Below, one piece after another: positions 32,821 to 43,413 of a stretch of 64,000 bases of DNA. Position numbers and translations under genes: made by a program. The stretch is from Hippopus hippopus (taxonomy: Eukaryota > Mollusca > Bivalvia > Cardiida > Cardiidae), in contig OX328105.1 of NCBI GenBank assembly GCA_946811185.2, positions 33,049,394-33,113,393 of the forward strand. Direction: 5' to 3'. Each line of letters starts with the position of its first letter. Within the stretch, counting starts at the first letter, position 1. A model generated the notes under the pieces. It saw only the letters and a program-made list of their open reading frames with translations, searched no databases and was not told where the DNA came from.

Positions 32821-33194
32821 CTTAAAGAAACAATAAAGGCCAAATGTAAACAATGAGGGTGTTTAAATGCATTTAAATTTATATCATACCATTTAAAAGT
32901 ATGGGAATTATTGTGAAGATGACAATCTAATATTGTACGGTCCGTCCAAGTGTTAGTCGCTGACAGAGAAATTAATTTCAAAACTAGGTTAAAACCTGCC
33001 AGGTAGCTGTGTCTTTTGTTTACTTTTTGCCTGATTTTAAAATTCTTTTTTTCTGCCAACGACTAACATATAGCCCGACCATATGATAACAGACTGTCAT
33101 CTCCACAATATTTTTCATACTTTTAAATGGTATGACTTGTATTTAAATGTATTATGACACATGCTTTGATATTTTGGCCTTTACTGCCTTTAAG
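32821..33194. repeat. REP-B element
   Basis: Ends CTTAAAGAAACAATAAAGGC and GGCCTTTACTGCCTTTAAG are inverted. The internal stem GTCCAAGTGTTAGTCGCTGA / TGCCAACGACTAACATATAG is also inverted, and the subterminal ATACCATTTAAAAGTATGG occurs on both sides, so the 374-bp unit is a nested palindrome. It sits between two HP4 repeats. Confidence 0.8.
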
Positions 33195-33370
33195 AACGCT
33201 CTTGGTCTTATTCTCTAGAATTGTCTTAATTTGAAAGTAACACGACTTCTGATTGTATGAACATTTGGTTTAGCCAATTAAAGCTTGTGTTACTTTCAAA
33301 CTTTGAAAATTATTGAGAATTAGACTAAGAGTTGTTGTTAGGAATGTTTACTGAATATAGAACCTGATGA
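33195..33370. repeat. HP4 hairpin repeat, decayed
   Basis: AGTAACACGACTTCTGATTG, TTTGGTTTAGCCAATTAAAG and TTGTGTTACTTTCAAAC match HP4, with small insertions in the centre. Confidence 0.7.
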
Positions 33371-34026
33371 AGCTTTTATTCAACTTTTGGTGGATGAATA
33401 CGTTTTTCCTTTTTTTTTTTCTCTCTCTCTCTCTGTGGCTCTCAGAGCTCTCTTTACCCTGATTTCTAAATGAGATTCATCCAAGCTCGTACTTTTAATG
33501 TTCTTTTATTAACCGAAATCACGACTTCATCTTTCTCTTTAAATTTCTCAAGAGAATATTGTAAGTTATATCAAATGTCATTTCAATATCATTCCTCGGC
33601 GTGTGACCCATTTTTTTCTGCTGATGTTTGTTGAACCGCGTTAATTGAACATGAATGCTTATAGATCATTGTCTAGTTATACGAATTCAAACACGGAAAA
33701 GCAGAAAGGAAGAATATTACTTTGTTTTGTTGGTATTTTTTTTTCAGATATTCAAGTGATACAAACTCACTTTTAATCCCCGCCCCCCCAAAGAAAAAAA
33801 ATTAAACTTGAACCATGAGACATATTACGCCCCTACATTAAACCGAATTTGGCCAACTTTGCGAAAAAAGGGGGCATTGAAACTTGAAAATGATTTTACC
33901 GAAGAAAAATGAAATTGAAACGACTGTTCTTTTTTTAATCACCTCCTATAACGTTCTTCAATTTTCGTAATTAAATTTTTAAAAATCACCATATACGCGC
34001 AAAGCAAATTGTGTAGTTGAGTTTTC
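33371..34026. other. Non-coding; short CT run at 33419-33436
   Basis: Nothing else recognised. Confidence 0.4.
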
Positions 34027-34095
34027 TGACAGTGTAGATTAAGGTCAGCTTGTACAATATGTGCAATGTAATCTAGAATCTACACTGTTCGATAC
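34027..34095. repeat. HP3 hairpin, diverged
   Basis: GACAGTGTAGATTAAGGTCA and GTAATCTAGAATCTACACTG oppose each other across an altered centre. Confidence 0.65.
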
Positions 34096-34132
34096 TGTGT
34101 GAGATGGTGTGGAGTAAACATCCTGTATGTGT

Positions 34133-34400
34133 GAGCCATGCTCTGTACAAAGGGGGCTTAAGGCATCCACAAAAAGTATCGACCCAGGTCAGCCTTCGCA
34201 GTTCGAGAAGACTGTCCTGGTTCGAAACTTATTACTTCCTATAAATTCTATGCATGTCCAAGGACCATTACACCTCAGGATCTAGCTGGATGTTTGACAC
34301 AATGGATTTTATGGATCCATAATATATGAGATGACTAGCGTGGTATAATGCCTCACGGAGTTGCATTAAGTCCAGTTTTGCCAGAGCATGACTCACATAT
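34133..34400 (-). mobile_element. HP2a element
   Basis: Minus orientation: GCCATGCTCTGTACAAAGGG, AAAAGTATCGACCCAGGTCA, TGCATGTCCAAGGACCATTA, GGATTTTATGGATCCATAA, then CCAGAGCATGACTCA. The hairpin core is eroded (CAGCCTTCGCAGTTCGAGAA). Confidence 0.75.
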
Positions 34401-34804
34401 TTTGCCTAAATGACACAAAAATGTCAATTTTATTTATTTGCCGTCATAACGGACCCAGTTTCGAAAACAACATGTTTCGAATAAGGATATGAGATCAAAG
34501 TTCGCTGGCATCCCGTCACGATAAATGCCAGTCGGGTGTCCAAAATTGATCTTGGTAACTGACGTTTTATTCCTTTTATTTCAGAATCGATCGGACATCT
34601 TGTTGTAGAGAGCCTTATACATGTATGATGTTATCAAATAAACACATTCTGGTAACATCCAAAAAATTACTTTTTATGTCTGTTTAAACAGGACCACTTT
34701 GAAAACGTCAACGCGAAAGGGAAAAAAAAAAGTTTCTATAAGTACAAGTCTTGTTTCCAAAGTGTACTTTGTACCCGACGTTTTATTCATTCTTTCATTC
34801 CTTA
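34401..34804. other. Nothing recognised
   Basis: No supported feature. Confidence 0.35.
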
Positions 34805-35244
34805 GGCCAGTGAGAGATTTCACCCTTTACAAACAATCACGAGCTTTAGGATCTCTGAGACAGAAGACCCGTGAAAGATATTGTGGAAATAAAAGAAAAT
34901 GCTGGTAACCAGCATTTTCTCCTTTTCAAACAATATTTTCTACCCTTTCTAAATCATATCCTATCATACTAGCTACAGTTAATCTATCATCTCCCAATGC
35001 TTTCAATATGTACGTGTCGAAAATTGTAAAAGGTTTAAGCCCTTACCAAACGATTCCGTATCTTCACAATCAAGAGAAAGCTCCTGAAAGCATTTTAGAA
35101 AGGAGTAAAATGCTGGTAACCAGCATTAGTTTTTTTGTCCTTTTTCGACAACGCTTTCTGCGCTTTCAACGACAAATCCGATCATCCGAGCAATATCAGT
35201 TTGAGAAGCGTTTTGGTAAAAGAGGGATTTATGCATCTCTGTGA
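34805..35244. repeat. Two HP1 elements in tandem
   Basis: First hairpin GAAAATGCTGGTAACCAGCA / TTTTCTCC at about 34896-34924, second TAAAATGCTGGTAACCAGCA at about 35107-35126 with a weaker right arm. Between them are HP1 flanks (ATGCTTTCAATATGTACGTG, AAGCCCTTACCAAACGATTC). Confidence 0.75.
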
Positions 35245-35513
35245 CATGTCTTGCAACACACGAAAAGGGGCATTCGGACAATTGCGTAAAGTGTCGTCTC
35301 GGATCAGCCTGCGCAGTCCGCGCAGGCTAATCCGAAACGACACTTTCCGTTTTTATGTAATTTTCTGTTTTGCGCAAGTCTACTGTTGCACAAACTCTAA
35401 TGTAGTCGTAAAGTGCCGTCTCGGATTAGCCTGCGCGGACTGCGCAGGCTGATCCGAGACGACACTTTACGCAAATGTCCGAATGTCCCTTTTCCCGTGT
35501 TGCAGGCCATATT
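35245..35513 (-). mobile_element. HP2b element, opposite orientation
   Basis: CTTGCAACACACGAAAAGGG starts the left end and CCCGTGTTGCAGGCCATAT the right. The spacer CGTTTTTATGTAATTTTCTG is inverted relative to 30.6 kb. Both GC-rich hairpins are intact. The whole 269-bp unit is reversed. Confidence 0.85.
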
Positions 35514-35724
35514 CTAATTACCTTTAACTCATCTAGCTCCAGATACATAAACTTAATGTCTGAAAAACCCAATTCACTGAAACTCAGGGAGATTTTCATT
35601 TGAAGGGCTTGACTGGACAAGTGGACGGTATGGTTCTAAAATCAGACTGCACGTTTTTCGCAGACATATCTTTATCTTTGCCTTCCGTAATTTTGAGGCC
35701 CGTTTTAACTTACTGGCACCTAAA
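35514..35724. other. HP3 half-arm, otherwise nothing
   Basis: ATCAGACTGCACGTTTTTCG at about 35641. Confidence 0.35.
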
Positions 35725-36010
35725 GAGTTAAAACAGTATAAAATGGTTTCTATTTCCCAAACGACTAATATTTGAAGAAATTCAAATTGAAAGCATTCAC
35801 AGACAACAATTTTAATGGGCTCCTATTATGAGATTAGGTGATGAAAGAGTATAAAACACTGTGTGAAAAAGGAGAAAATGCTGGTGACCAGCATGAGTTT
35901 TCTTTCAAAGGGCAGAACACATTATTCGAAAAGGAGGAAATGCTGGTTACCAGCATTTTCTCCTTTTCCCACAATGTTTTCAAAACTTTGTTCTTTATGG
36001 ATTCCACAAT
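35725..36010. repeat. HP1 with two hairpins
   Basis: A first GAAAATGCTGGTGACCAGCA (about 35874) with a broken right arm, then AGGAGGAAATGCTGGTTACC / AGCATTTTCTCCTTTTCCC at about 35933-35970, which pairs well. A local duplication of the hairpin is likely. Confidence 0.75.
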
Positions 36011-36252
36011 GTTTTGAATCCTGGACAAATTTATTAGGTACAGAATAAAGACAAATTTCTCATCCCGTTTGAGATATATTTTTTTTTTATCTGGTCGCCA
36101 ATTATATTATACTGGCTCCGAGTGAGCTAACAGACCCTATTTATTATTACATTTATTGAATAATAAATGAGATAAATTGTCATTCATCGTTACCGGACCT
36201 CACAAGACGCCAGCTGTAACTGACGCATGTCATATCTGGAATCTGTTCAGTT
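36011..36252. other. Nothing recognised
   Basis: No supported feature. Confidence 0.35.
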
Positions 36253-36456
36253 CAACCCTTCACCAAATTTTAGAAGTGTCAAAATTAGGATGATTGTGGC
36301 TCAAAAAATGGAATTTGGTTGTGAATGACAAAAAAACTGTGGGAAAAGGAGAAAATGCTGGTTACCAGCATTATCTCCTTTTCCCACAATGTTTTTTTCA
36401 AAAGTCTTCTACGTCATGGTTAGTTAATACTGAGGATTGTTTGGTAAAGGAATAAC
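36253..36456. repeat. HP1 element, near-perfect hairpin
   Basis: TGTGGGAAAAGGAGAAAATG / CTGGTTACCAG / CATTATCTCCTTTTCCCACA: one mismatch in a stem of about 28 bp. Left flank CAACCCTTCACCAAATTTT and right flank GATTGTTTGGTAAAGG are mirror images. Confidence 0.85.
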
Positions 36457-36534
36457 TCGTAACCTCCGACAGACTGTCTTGTGACACGACAATTTTTCTG
36501 CTCCTGTCGCACTTCTCTCAGATGTGTACTTGTG

Positions 36535-36765
36535 TAGACTCTTTACCAAAACGATAAAAATCAGCCTTGTCTAAACTGAAAGCAGCTCCTTACGACAAAT
36601 TAAATGTAACTCAAAGCATTATTTGCCTTTCATGGGGCAGTAAACATAGTTGGAAAAGGAGAAAAGGCTGGTTACCAGCATTTTTTCCTTATCCACAGTG
36701 TTTTCAAAGGCCGTCTTCCTCAGTGCCGTTAAAAGTCGGGATTATAATCGGCCTTGAAAACATAC
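36535..36765. repeat. HP1 element
   Basis: CTCTTTACCAAAACGATAAA, GTTGGAAAAGGAGAAAAGGC, TGGTTACCAGCATTTTTTCC, then TTAAAAGTCGGGATTATAA. Several stem mismatches. Confidence 0.75.
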
Positions 36766-36815
36766 TTGTTGTTGTTGCTGCTGCTGTTGTTGCTGCTGCT
36801 GCAGCTGCAGCTTCT
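36766..36815. repeat. GTT/GCT trinucleotide repeat
   Basis: About 15 GTT and GCT triplets ending GCAGCTGCAGC. It gives leucine or alanine runs in overlapping frames, with no sign of a real gene. Confidence 0.85.
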
Positions 36816-37503
36816 GGTTGGTTGTAACCCCAAACTTGAAAGAAAAAGGTGGAGGGTAAACTGGAGTCACCTAGTCACCCCGTCCGACGGTCCGACCACA
36901 AGTCTCGTAAAATCCTGTGCTGAGCGTAACAAAAAGAATAAAGCTATCTCTTCAAACAAAAATATATGTTGACCACATGGAGGACAAGTTTAGACCACAA
37001 GCCCCTAAGCAAGTTACAGTATACAGTATTTTGCACTGTACTGATTTACAATTTAGGTTAGATTCGGAGCATAATTTTCAAGGTACAAAGGCTTCATACT
37101 TTACTTCAGATAGATGACATCGACGACAAAAGCAGTGTACAAGATCCACAAATCTCACTTCAGTATTATCAAAGTGATATCCTGTTGTTTAATTTCATAC
37201 CTATATTGTCTGGCGCATAACTTCTACACCATTAAAGCTATTGCCTTTAAACCTCAAATCGTACAAGTAAAGACAGACCACACTGGTATAGGGCACAGGA
37301 TCTTTAACCCTGTCTAGAGTAGTTTACCCTTTATTAATTGAAACTGAATTACAACTTTCTAAGTATAAAGGCTATTGACTTGAAAACTTTAGATAAAAAT
37401 AGACCACAATGACAACAAATGCAGTGCACAAAAAGTAAAACTTTGTCTTTTCTAATTATTGTTCTATGTCAATTCACAGTCTTGGTTTTAGTCCGATATT
37501 TAA
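36816..37503. repeat. REP-J degenerate repeat field, left part
   Basis: Loosely repeated phrases (TATAAAGGCTATTGACTTGA, then AAAAATAGACCACAATGACA, then AATGCAGTGCACAA) recur near 36930, 37090, 37225 and 37370, and again at 39060, 39200 and 39535 beyond REP-B. Spacing is roughly 130-165 bp. A field of this vocabulary is common in mollusc DNA as I know it. It is split by the REP-B insertion. Confidence 0.5.
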
Positions 37504-37575
37504 CTTAAAGACCCAATAGCAGCTAAAAAAATCAATGTTAGTGTTAAAATGCATTTAATTCTAAAATGTACCATG

Positions 37576-38069
37576 CAGGCGCATAGCCAGGCGGAAGCCT
37601 GGAAGCCCGGGCTTCAAGATAATTTTTTCAAGTATGGTCTTTCTGAGAAAAATTTAAGAAAGAAAAACAAAGAATATAAAAATGAAAAAGAAAGAAAACA
37701 AAGCAAAAATAAAAACTAACAAAGAAAACTGAAGAAATAAAATTTTTAACTTAGATCTGATTTGTATATTTTTTTCTCGCGGCCTTTTGATTCCACCGTA
37801 GCTAGTATTTTTCACCTCGTGGAATCGCTTCCGGTTACCAATTCCACAGACCGGCGACTTTCGAGATACAAACAAAGATTTTCTCTGCGCTTTTTCTGTG
37901 ATAGAACAACTAAGTAAGCACTTTTTGGCGTTTCCTTATCTTCATTAAATTATTTTGTACTACGCAGCCAAAGCAGCAACCCTGGAAATGGAAGGTTCCT
38001 AGAAAACTAGCATGACGTTTATCGGTGTCACATTGGCAAGTTTTCGCGGCAATCATTAAGCATCATATT

Positions 38070-38127
<58 letters not shown>

Positions 38128-38388
38128 CATCAATTTCTCCTCCAGTTTTCACAAAATTATCATCTAAAAATCTTCAAAATTTTGATAGCAACACGCCCGT
38201 TCAGATATCACCAGATGCCACCAAATCGCACCAAGTTTTCAAAATTTTCTCGGGGGAGACCCCCCGAACCCCCCTTATGAGAGGGGGGCTCTGCCCCCCT
38301 CTCGTGCTCTCCCCTCTGCTCGTGCCTTCGGCACTCGCCCAACGCCTATGGCGTTGGCTTCATTACAAATATCCTGGCTACGCCCCTG
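37576..38388. mobile_element. 813-bp non-autonomous DNA transposon, 5-bp TSD
   Basis: Ends CAGGCGCATAGCCAGG and (complement) CAGGGGCGTAGCCAGG agree at 14 of 16 positions. CCATG directly flanks both sides (37571-37575 and 38389-38393). Other REP-B copies are continuous at this point, confirming the insertion. The right part has GC-rich hairpins (GGGGGAGACCCCCC, GAGAGGGGGGCTCTGCCCCC, CCAACGCCTATGGCGTTGG). The interior holds (CA)22(TA)5 at 38073-38126. A frame across 38025-38429 is a by-product of the CA run. Superfamily unresolved. Confidence 0.82.
38073..38126. repeat. (CA)22(TA)5 microsatellite
   Basis: 22 CA dinucleotides followed by about five TA. Confidence 0.95.
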
Positions 38389-38586
38389 CCATGTATAAGT
38401 ATGAAAAATATTGTGAAGATGACATCTGATATTGTGAGGTCGGTCCAAGTGTTAGTCGATGGCAGAAAAAATTAATTTCAAAACAGGCAAAAGAAGTAAA
38501 CAAAAAATAGAGTAACCTCGCAACTTTTAACCTAGTTTTGTAATTTATTTCTCTGCCAGCGACTAACACTTGAATCGACCGTACAC

Positions 38587-38930
38587 GGATATTTATAGAA
38601 CATGAATTAATTTATAGCGGATGAACATCACCTTTTATGACGAAGTCAAAATCACTCATGACGTCATTACTACAGCTAGTCAATATCCGACTTGATTGAA
38701 TAGATCTTTATCGCTTGAAAAACGTACATAATTTTCACGATGATAAAAAATTAGATGTGAAAAGAAAGACCATAAAAGAAAAGGATAGATCTAATTGTTT
38801 CTTTCAGTGTATGATCAATCGAAATTTCTTTTAATCGCCACTCGTGAAAATATAGCCTATAGGCTCTATATGCTTTTTACTCGAAGAAAGAAATTTCGAT
38901 CATAGGCCGAAACAGATAATTATCCTCTAT
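38587..38930 (-). mobile_element. REP-A copy inside REP-B, without the 43-kb insertion
   Basis: The minus strand reads ...GATTCAATCAAGTCGGATAT, TGACTAGCTGTAGTAATGAC, GTCATGAGTGATTTTGACTT. It is co-linear with 24691-25070 and with the two halves of the 43-kb copy. The inverted pair GAAATTTCTTTTAA... / ...GAAAGAAATTTCGATCATA is present. Exact ends are approximate. Confidence 0.75.
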
Positions 38931-39044
38931 GTCATCTTCATAATAATTTCCATACTTTTTAGTGGTATGATTTGAAGTTTATATAAAATGCATTTTAACA
39001 TACACTTTGTTCACTTTTGGCAACTTGATCTATTGTTACTTTAA

Positions 39045-39640
39045 AAAGGCTAAAAGCTTTAGGCTTCAATCTTCACATACAAGTAGATCACAGTGACGAC
39101 CATTGCAGTACTTCTGTTACTCTATCTTGTCTTTTGGAATTATTGCCGTATACGGTTGTGTTTTTTTTTTCGCAAAAGTTTCAAAAAGGTATTGACTCTA
39201 AACTTAAAATACACATCAATCACATCAACAAAAAGAGTGGTGTACAGATTGGATACTCTTCTTTGGTATTTTTCTTTTTAAATTATTGGCCTTTGTTTTT
39301 ACTTACGTTTTTTTTTTATCCGCAGCACAACTTCTAAAGTACAAAACTAGTTTACTTCGAAGTTCATATACAGAGAGAACAAGAGAACACGTTAGAGACA
39401 AGTCCAGTGCACTAGATCCATCGTTCGGTCGTCAGTTTCTTTTGGTGGTGGAGGGAGGGGGGGAAGGAAGACGGGTGATTTGGTGATTTTTCCCTGTATT
39501 GTTCATGGTTAGTTCGGGAATATAAATTCGAAAGTGCAAAGCTCTTGACTTCTACAATAGGTAGATCACATTGAGAACAAGTACGCTGCACAAGCTGATA
39601 GATTGTTAGTCCTGTCAGAAGATTGGAGTTATTTCCCTTC
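39045..39640. repeat. REP-J degenerate repeat field, right part
   Basis: AAAGGCTAAAAGCTTTAGGC, ACAAGTAGATCACAGTGACG, then TATTGACTCTAAACTTAAAA and AAGCTCTTGACTTCTACAAT, AGGTAGATCACATTGAGAAC. It continues the field seen at 36.8-37.5 kb, so REP-B inserted into it. Confidence 0.5.
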
Positions 39641-40137
39641 GTTTAATTACAAGATTTACACAAGGCTAGTGTCGCTTGCGATCCAAGGAGAAAGTCATTC
39701 AGCATACCTCGGGTGATGGGAGCCATCAAATCCCTTGGCTGTATCTGGTGGATTGACATGCACCTAGACGGTACATTTCATCGCCGGAAATACGCCGGTT
39801 TACCGTTCTGAAAATTGTAAGGCTCCTCTAAAAAAAGAAAACTTGAGTCTCAATTTTCTATCGAAATCTGTCTAACTATATTTCAGTTGACAAACAGTTC
39901 GTACATTCATTTTTTAACGTGGTTTATCTATTCCGATTGAAGTTTTCACCGACAGATAGATAGATGTGAATAACTTCATCGAGGTTGTTTATGTTGTTGC
40001 TAAACGACTTACCGTGGCGCCGCAATGTATAAGATCACATGATTGGCAGTTCAAATGGAAACGACCGTTATACGGACGAGGTTAGATGTAGGTACGGAAT
40101 CGGCCGAGTGGGAGAAAATTTGTATTAGAATTAGATC
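39641..40137. other. Nothing recognised
   Basis: Short GATAGATAGAT run near 39953-39964. No gene. Confidence 0.35.
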
Positions 40138-40257
40138 TATTTTCGGCGAAGCTGAAGAGGCTGACTTTTGATCTATTCTTGATATTGATATATTCGAATG
40201 AATAAATAGGAAAATGCGATTGGTTAAAAATGTGGACATGTTTATTCTGAGGACCAC
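40138..40257 (-). repeat. REP-M copy
   Basis: The minus strand reads AATAAACATGTCCACATTTT, then TTAACCAATCGCATTTTCCT. It ends in GCCTCTTCAGCTTCGCCGAA. Co-linear with 53180-53298 and 54571-54690. The frame from the shared ATG begins MSTFLTNRIFLFIHSN. Confidence 0.7.
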
Positions 40258-41341
40258 TTACTATTCAGGCCTATTTGCTGGCAAATCTACGCAGTCTATC
40301 TTTTCGGATAATTCTTGTTTTTCATCTTCTGAATTACCCAGGACGATGAAAATTTATACAGTGTGTTACTTTTGATCCACGGAAGAACCATAGCTTTTTA
40401 TTTGGTGACTAAGGTCACAGTCACTGGTATAGTTCATTTTAAAGCGGTGCTGATCCGGTGAAAAGGTACGAAGTCGGGGTTTTCGTCGACCTGCGATAGT
40501 CCTCCGAAAGTGCTTAATTTACCGACACCAAATAGAATTAGAGTCACATTAGCAGACAGAGTGGATCAAAATCAACATTTCACAGCGTTTTCACTGGAAA
40601 AATGTCTGAAAAACTCTGCGATCAATTTGACATGTGAGTATATCTGTAACAGACCATATACATTTATTTTCATTTTTTTTTTAATTTCAAATTCTTCCGC
40701 TTATCACAAGTGTTTTCAAAAAGCATACTAGAAACGCTAGTCTCGAAGCCAAGGCCGCCAAGCTTCAGCATGGCTACGCGGTTGCAATAATAACATTTTA
40801 TTACCACAGAGATATGACTGAAGGCGACAGAGTATCTCATACCGGATAAAAGTGAGATTATCCAGCGAAAAGATTATTTATTATTTATCACCAATAAATA
40901 ACCGGACATCCTTAGACACATGAAGATACGGAGTGGCATCCAGACAGTCTTATGAAATAAAAAATGATAAATAAGGCACTACATAAATCACTAACCGTGA
41001 CTTTCATATGTTTTATTGCACCGCAACGTCTCTATGTGTCAAGTTGCATAAGGGATTACGGTTAACATCTATATCAAAGCTTAATGGTACTTTCCGCTGT
41101 TTTCAATAATATTTCATGGTACTTGGGGCTGTTTTCAGGACCTATATTCAAGCACTGCATAACCCACGGGTTGGCTCGAGTTCCATGACTTGAGAAAACG
41201 TCTTGCTCAAAGGCAAATCAACAAATACCTTTTCCAGTTAAACTAGAGCTCAAGGCCCGTATTCACCAACCAGTCTAACCTAAGTTCATGTCGATGAACC
41301 CTATATTAAAGGGCTGTTTTCAAGTCGTATGCAACAAATAT
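40258..41341. other. Nothing recognised
   Basis: Frames are short, with no motif, RNA gene or shared repeat identified. Confidence 0.4.
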
Positions 41342-41597
41342 ATGAGCCGCGCTCTGGGAAAAGGAGTCGTAATGCATCTCCGTGATGCATTATGCCGAGC
41401 AAGTCACATTTTTATGCATCCATAAAGTCCACTTTGTCTACTGAATCATAAGGTAGACTGGTCCTTTGACATGCAGAAAATCGACCAATTGCAAAAGGTA
41501 TCGACCCAGGTCAGCCTGTGCGAACTGTTTTGGCTGACCTGCGTCGACACTTTTTGCAGATGCATCAAATCCCGCTTCCACAGTGCATGGCTAATAT
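41342..41597 (+). mobile_element. HP2a element, complete
   Basis: TATGAGCCGCGCTCTGGGAA, GTGATGCATTATGCCGAGCA, TGGTCCTTTGACATGCAGAA, GTATCGACCCAGGTCAGCCT, GGCTGACCTGCGTCGACACT, then CACAGTGCATGGCTAATAT. ATAT occurs at both outer edges. Confidence 0.8.
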
Positions 41598-41607
41598 GTT
41601 GGTAAGT

Positions 41608-41842
41608 ACAGGGTTAACTATTTACGAAAAGACAAAATTCAAAGCTGTTGCAGACGGCGAATTGCACCAGGCAATCTCATAATGATATCTGTCGTTTGAG
41701 GGGTAGAAAACGTTGTGGGGAAATGAGAGATTGTTGCAAAATGCTGCCACGCTGTTTCTTGTCCTTTTTCCTAGAATGTTTTCAAAGGTCGTCTCTCTCA
41801 GGGTTGTCAAAACAAAAGATTATTTGATAAAGGTTTATTTAT
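41608..41842. repeat. HP1 element with altered loop
   Basis: Flanks TTAACTATTTACGAAAAGAC and AGATTATTTGATAAAGGTT are mirrored. The hairpin is imperfect (GGGGAAATGAGAGATTG ... CTTGTCCTTTTTCCTAG). Confidence 0.65.
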
Positions 41843-42307
41843 AAGTGTTGCACTACCTATTTGATAAAATAAGTTTTTCCCAACATCAGAATGTCTCGTT
41901 CATTCCATTGATGCATGTATGAGCTTTTCCAATATATTATTACATTATATTCACTTCAAAATATAACACATGTACGCGTAAAACGTTCATTACTCCCGCG
42001 GGATCTCTAGTGCACGCGAGAAAGCCTTTCCAATGTAAGTAAATAAGGCGAGAATCGAATACCAACTTGCACGTTGCGTTTATCATTTATTTGGTTTACA
42101 GTAAATTAGGGCAGATTTTTTCCCAAAGTTGTCTTTTGTATATGACTTAATGTTTTTTTTTTGTTTTGAATTATTCCTTAGAAAATAAACAGTAGCATAG
42201 CAGTTTTTTTCTAACTTTGTTGTAACGAGGTTTTAAAGGGGACCTTTATAGGTTTTTTTTTCCTGCGAGTTAAAAGTTTTGTTAAACACTGAAATATACT
42301 ACAGGTA
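41843..42307. other. Nothing recognised
   Basis: AT-rich. Confidence 0.35.
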
Positions 42308-43045
42308 TTTCGTGCTTTTCGGTAGTTCATCTGGAAACAATTGTGGATTATAAGGTTTGATGACTCATGGAGATGACCTGTGAAATTTGCGTAAATGTTT
42401 CCGTAACTCTTCTATTGAAGGCGGAAACATTAGTTCCCGTGCATTAATAGTTACCTAGGTAAACCGTGCGTGCTTTTCAACCAGATGGATATATGACGTA
42501 ATGTACGCGCATTTACTCTCGACTACATTTCTTGCGCTTTACGTAATATTGTAATGCACTGTTATGTTGGAAGGGTAAGCCTTTGGGAATAACCGAAAAC
42601 AACTGTACTGGATTTTGATGAAAATCCCAACAAAAAAGGAGCTGTTGCGCAACTCGTGAAAGTATTACCGATGATGTTCACTCGATGAAATAAATCGAGG
42701 ATAAAGTGATAAAGTAAATGGCTTTATTTCATGCTTTTTAGTGGTTTATCGGGAAACAACAATGGAATATTGATCGTTATTTCATGGTTACGACCAGTGA
42801 AAAATACCGATTTTATTTTTTATCTCTTCAATTAGAGGCAGAAATAGGAGTTCCCGAGTTCTAGTTACCTAGGTAAACAGCGCGTGCCATTTAACAAGAG
42901 GGAAACGTGACGTAATTTACGCCACATTTCTCGCGCTTAATATTGTATTGCGTTGCTATGGGGAGCGGGTGCGCCACGGGGAATTACCGAAAACAACTAT
43001 GCCGGATTTTGATGACAATCCCAACAAAAAAAGGGGTAAGAAACA
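42308..43045 (+). repeat. Diverged tandem duplication, about 420-bp spacing
   Basis: Copy 1 (about 42308-42640) and copy 2 (about 42728-43040) share TTCGTGCTTTTCGGTAGTTC / TTCATGCTTTTTAGTGGTTT, AGTTACCTAGGTAAAC, TGACGTAAT...ACG, CGAAAACAACT, GATTTTGATGA and AATCCCAACAAAAAA. Copy 2 has a short frame from ATGCCGGATTTTGATGAC to a donor-like GG|GTAAGAA, but copy 1 lacks the ATG. No gene claimed. Confidence 0.6.
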
Positions 43046-43413
43046 TAACATAAATAGAATATTTTTTTTTTCCGTGAAAGATCGAAATTTAGTTCATCTC
43101 GTGAACATCATCTGTAATAATTTCACTCGTGGCTGCCCCACTCGTGAAAATATTACCGATGTTCACTCGATGAAATAAATTTCGATCTTTCACTGAAATA
43201 AACAAAATCCTCTGTATGTTTTCATGTGCAGCGGAGCCACGAGTGAAAGTTTGGCCTTTGCTTTTCACGAGTTGAAAGAGATTTCGATCATACACCGAAA
43301 CAAGCAGTTATCTATTCACTTTAATCTGTCTTCTTACTTCTAACTTTTGCTTATCGTAAAAAAAAAATAAGCGTTTCTCAAGCGAAATAGATCTACTCAT
43401 CCTAGTCGGATAT

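Larger units (their letters stand above)
37504..39044. repeat. REP-B copy carrying two nested insertions
   Basis: The left end CTTAAAGACCCAATAGCAGC continues TTAGTGTTAAAATGCATTT as in the 48.6-kb copy. The central stem (GTCGGTCCAAGTGTTAGTCG / TGCCAGCGACTAACACTTGA) is at 38431-38571. The right end CTATTGTTACTTTAAA closes the palindrome. Two foreign segments interrupt it: 37576-38388 and about 38587-38930. Without them it would be about 380 bp like its relatives. Confidence 0.75.

Noticed and set aside
36567..36827. Leucine/alanine-rich proteins near 36.7-36.9 kb
   Set aside because: Generated by the GTT/GCT repeat and HP1 sequence.
38025..38429. 134-codon frame with a His-Thr run
   Set aside because: Reads through a CA microsatellite and transposon hairpins; the longest such frame here but artefactual.
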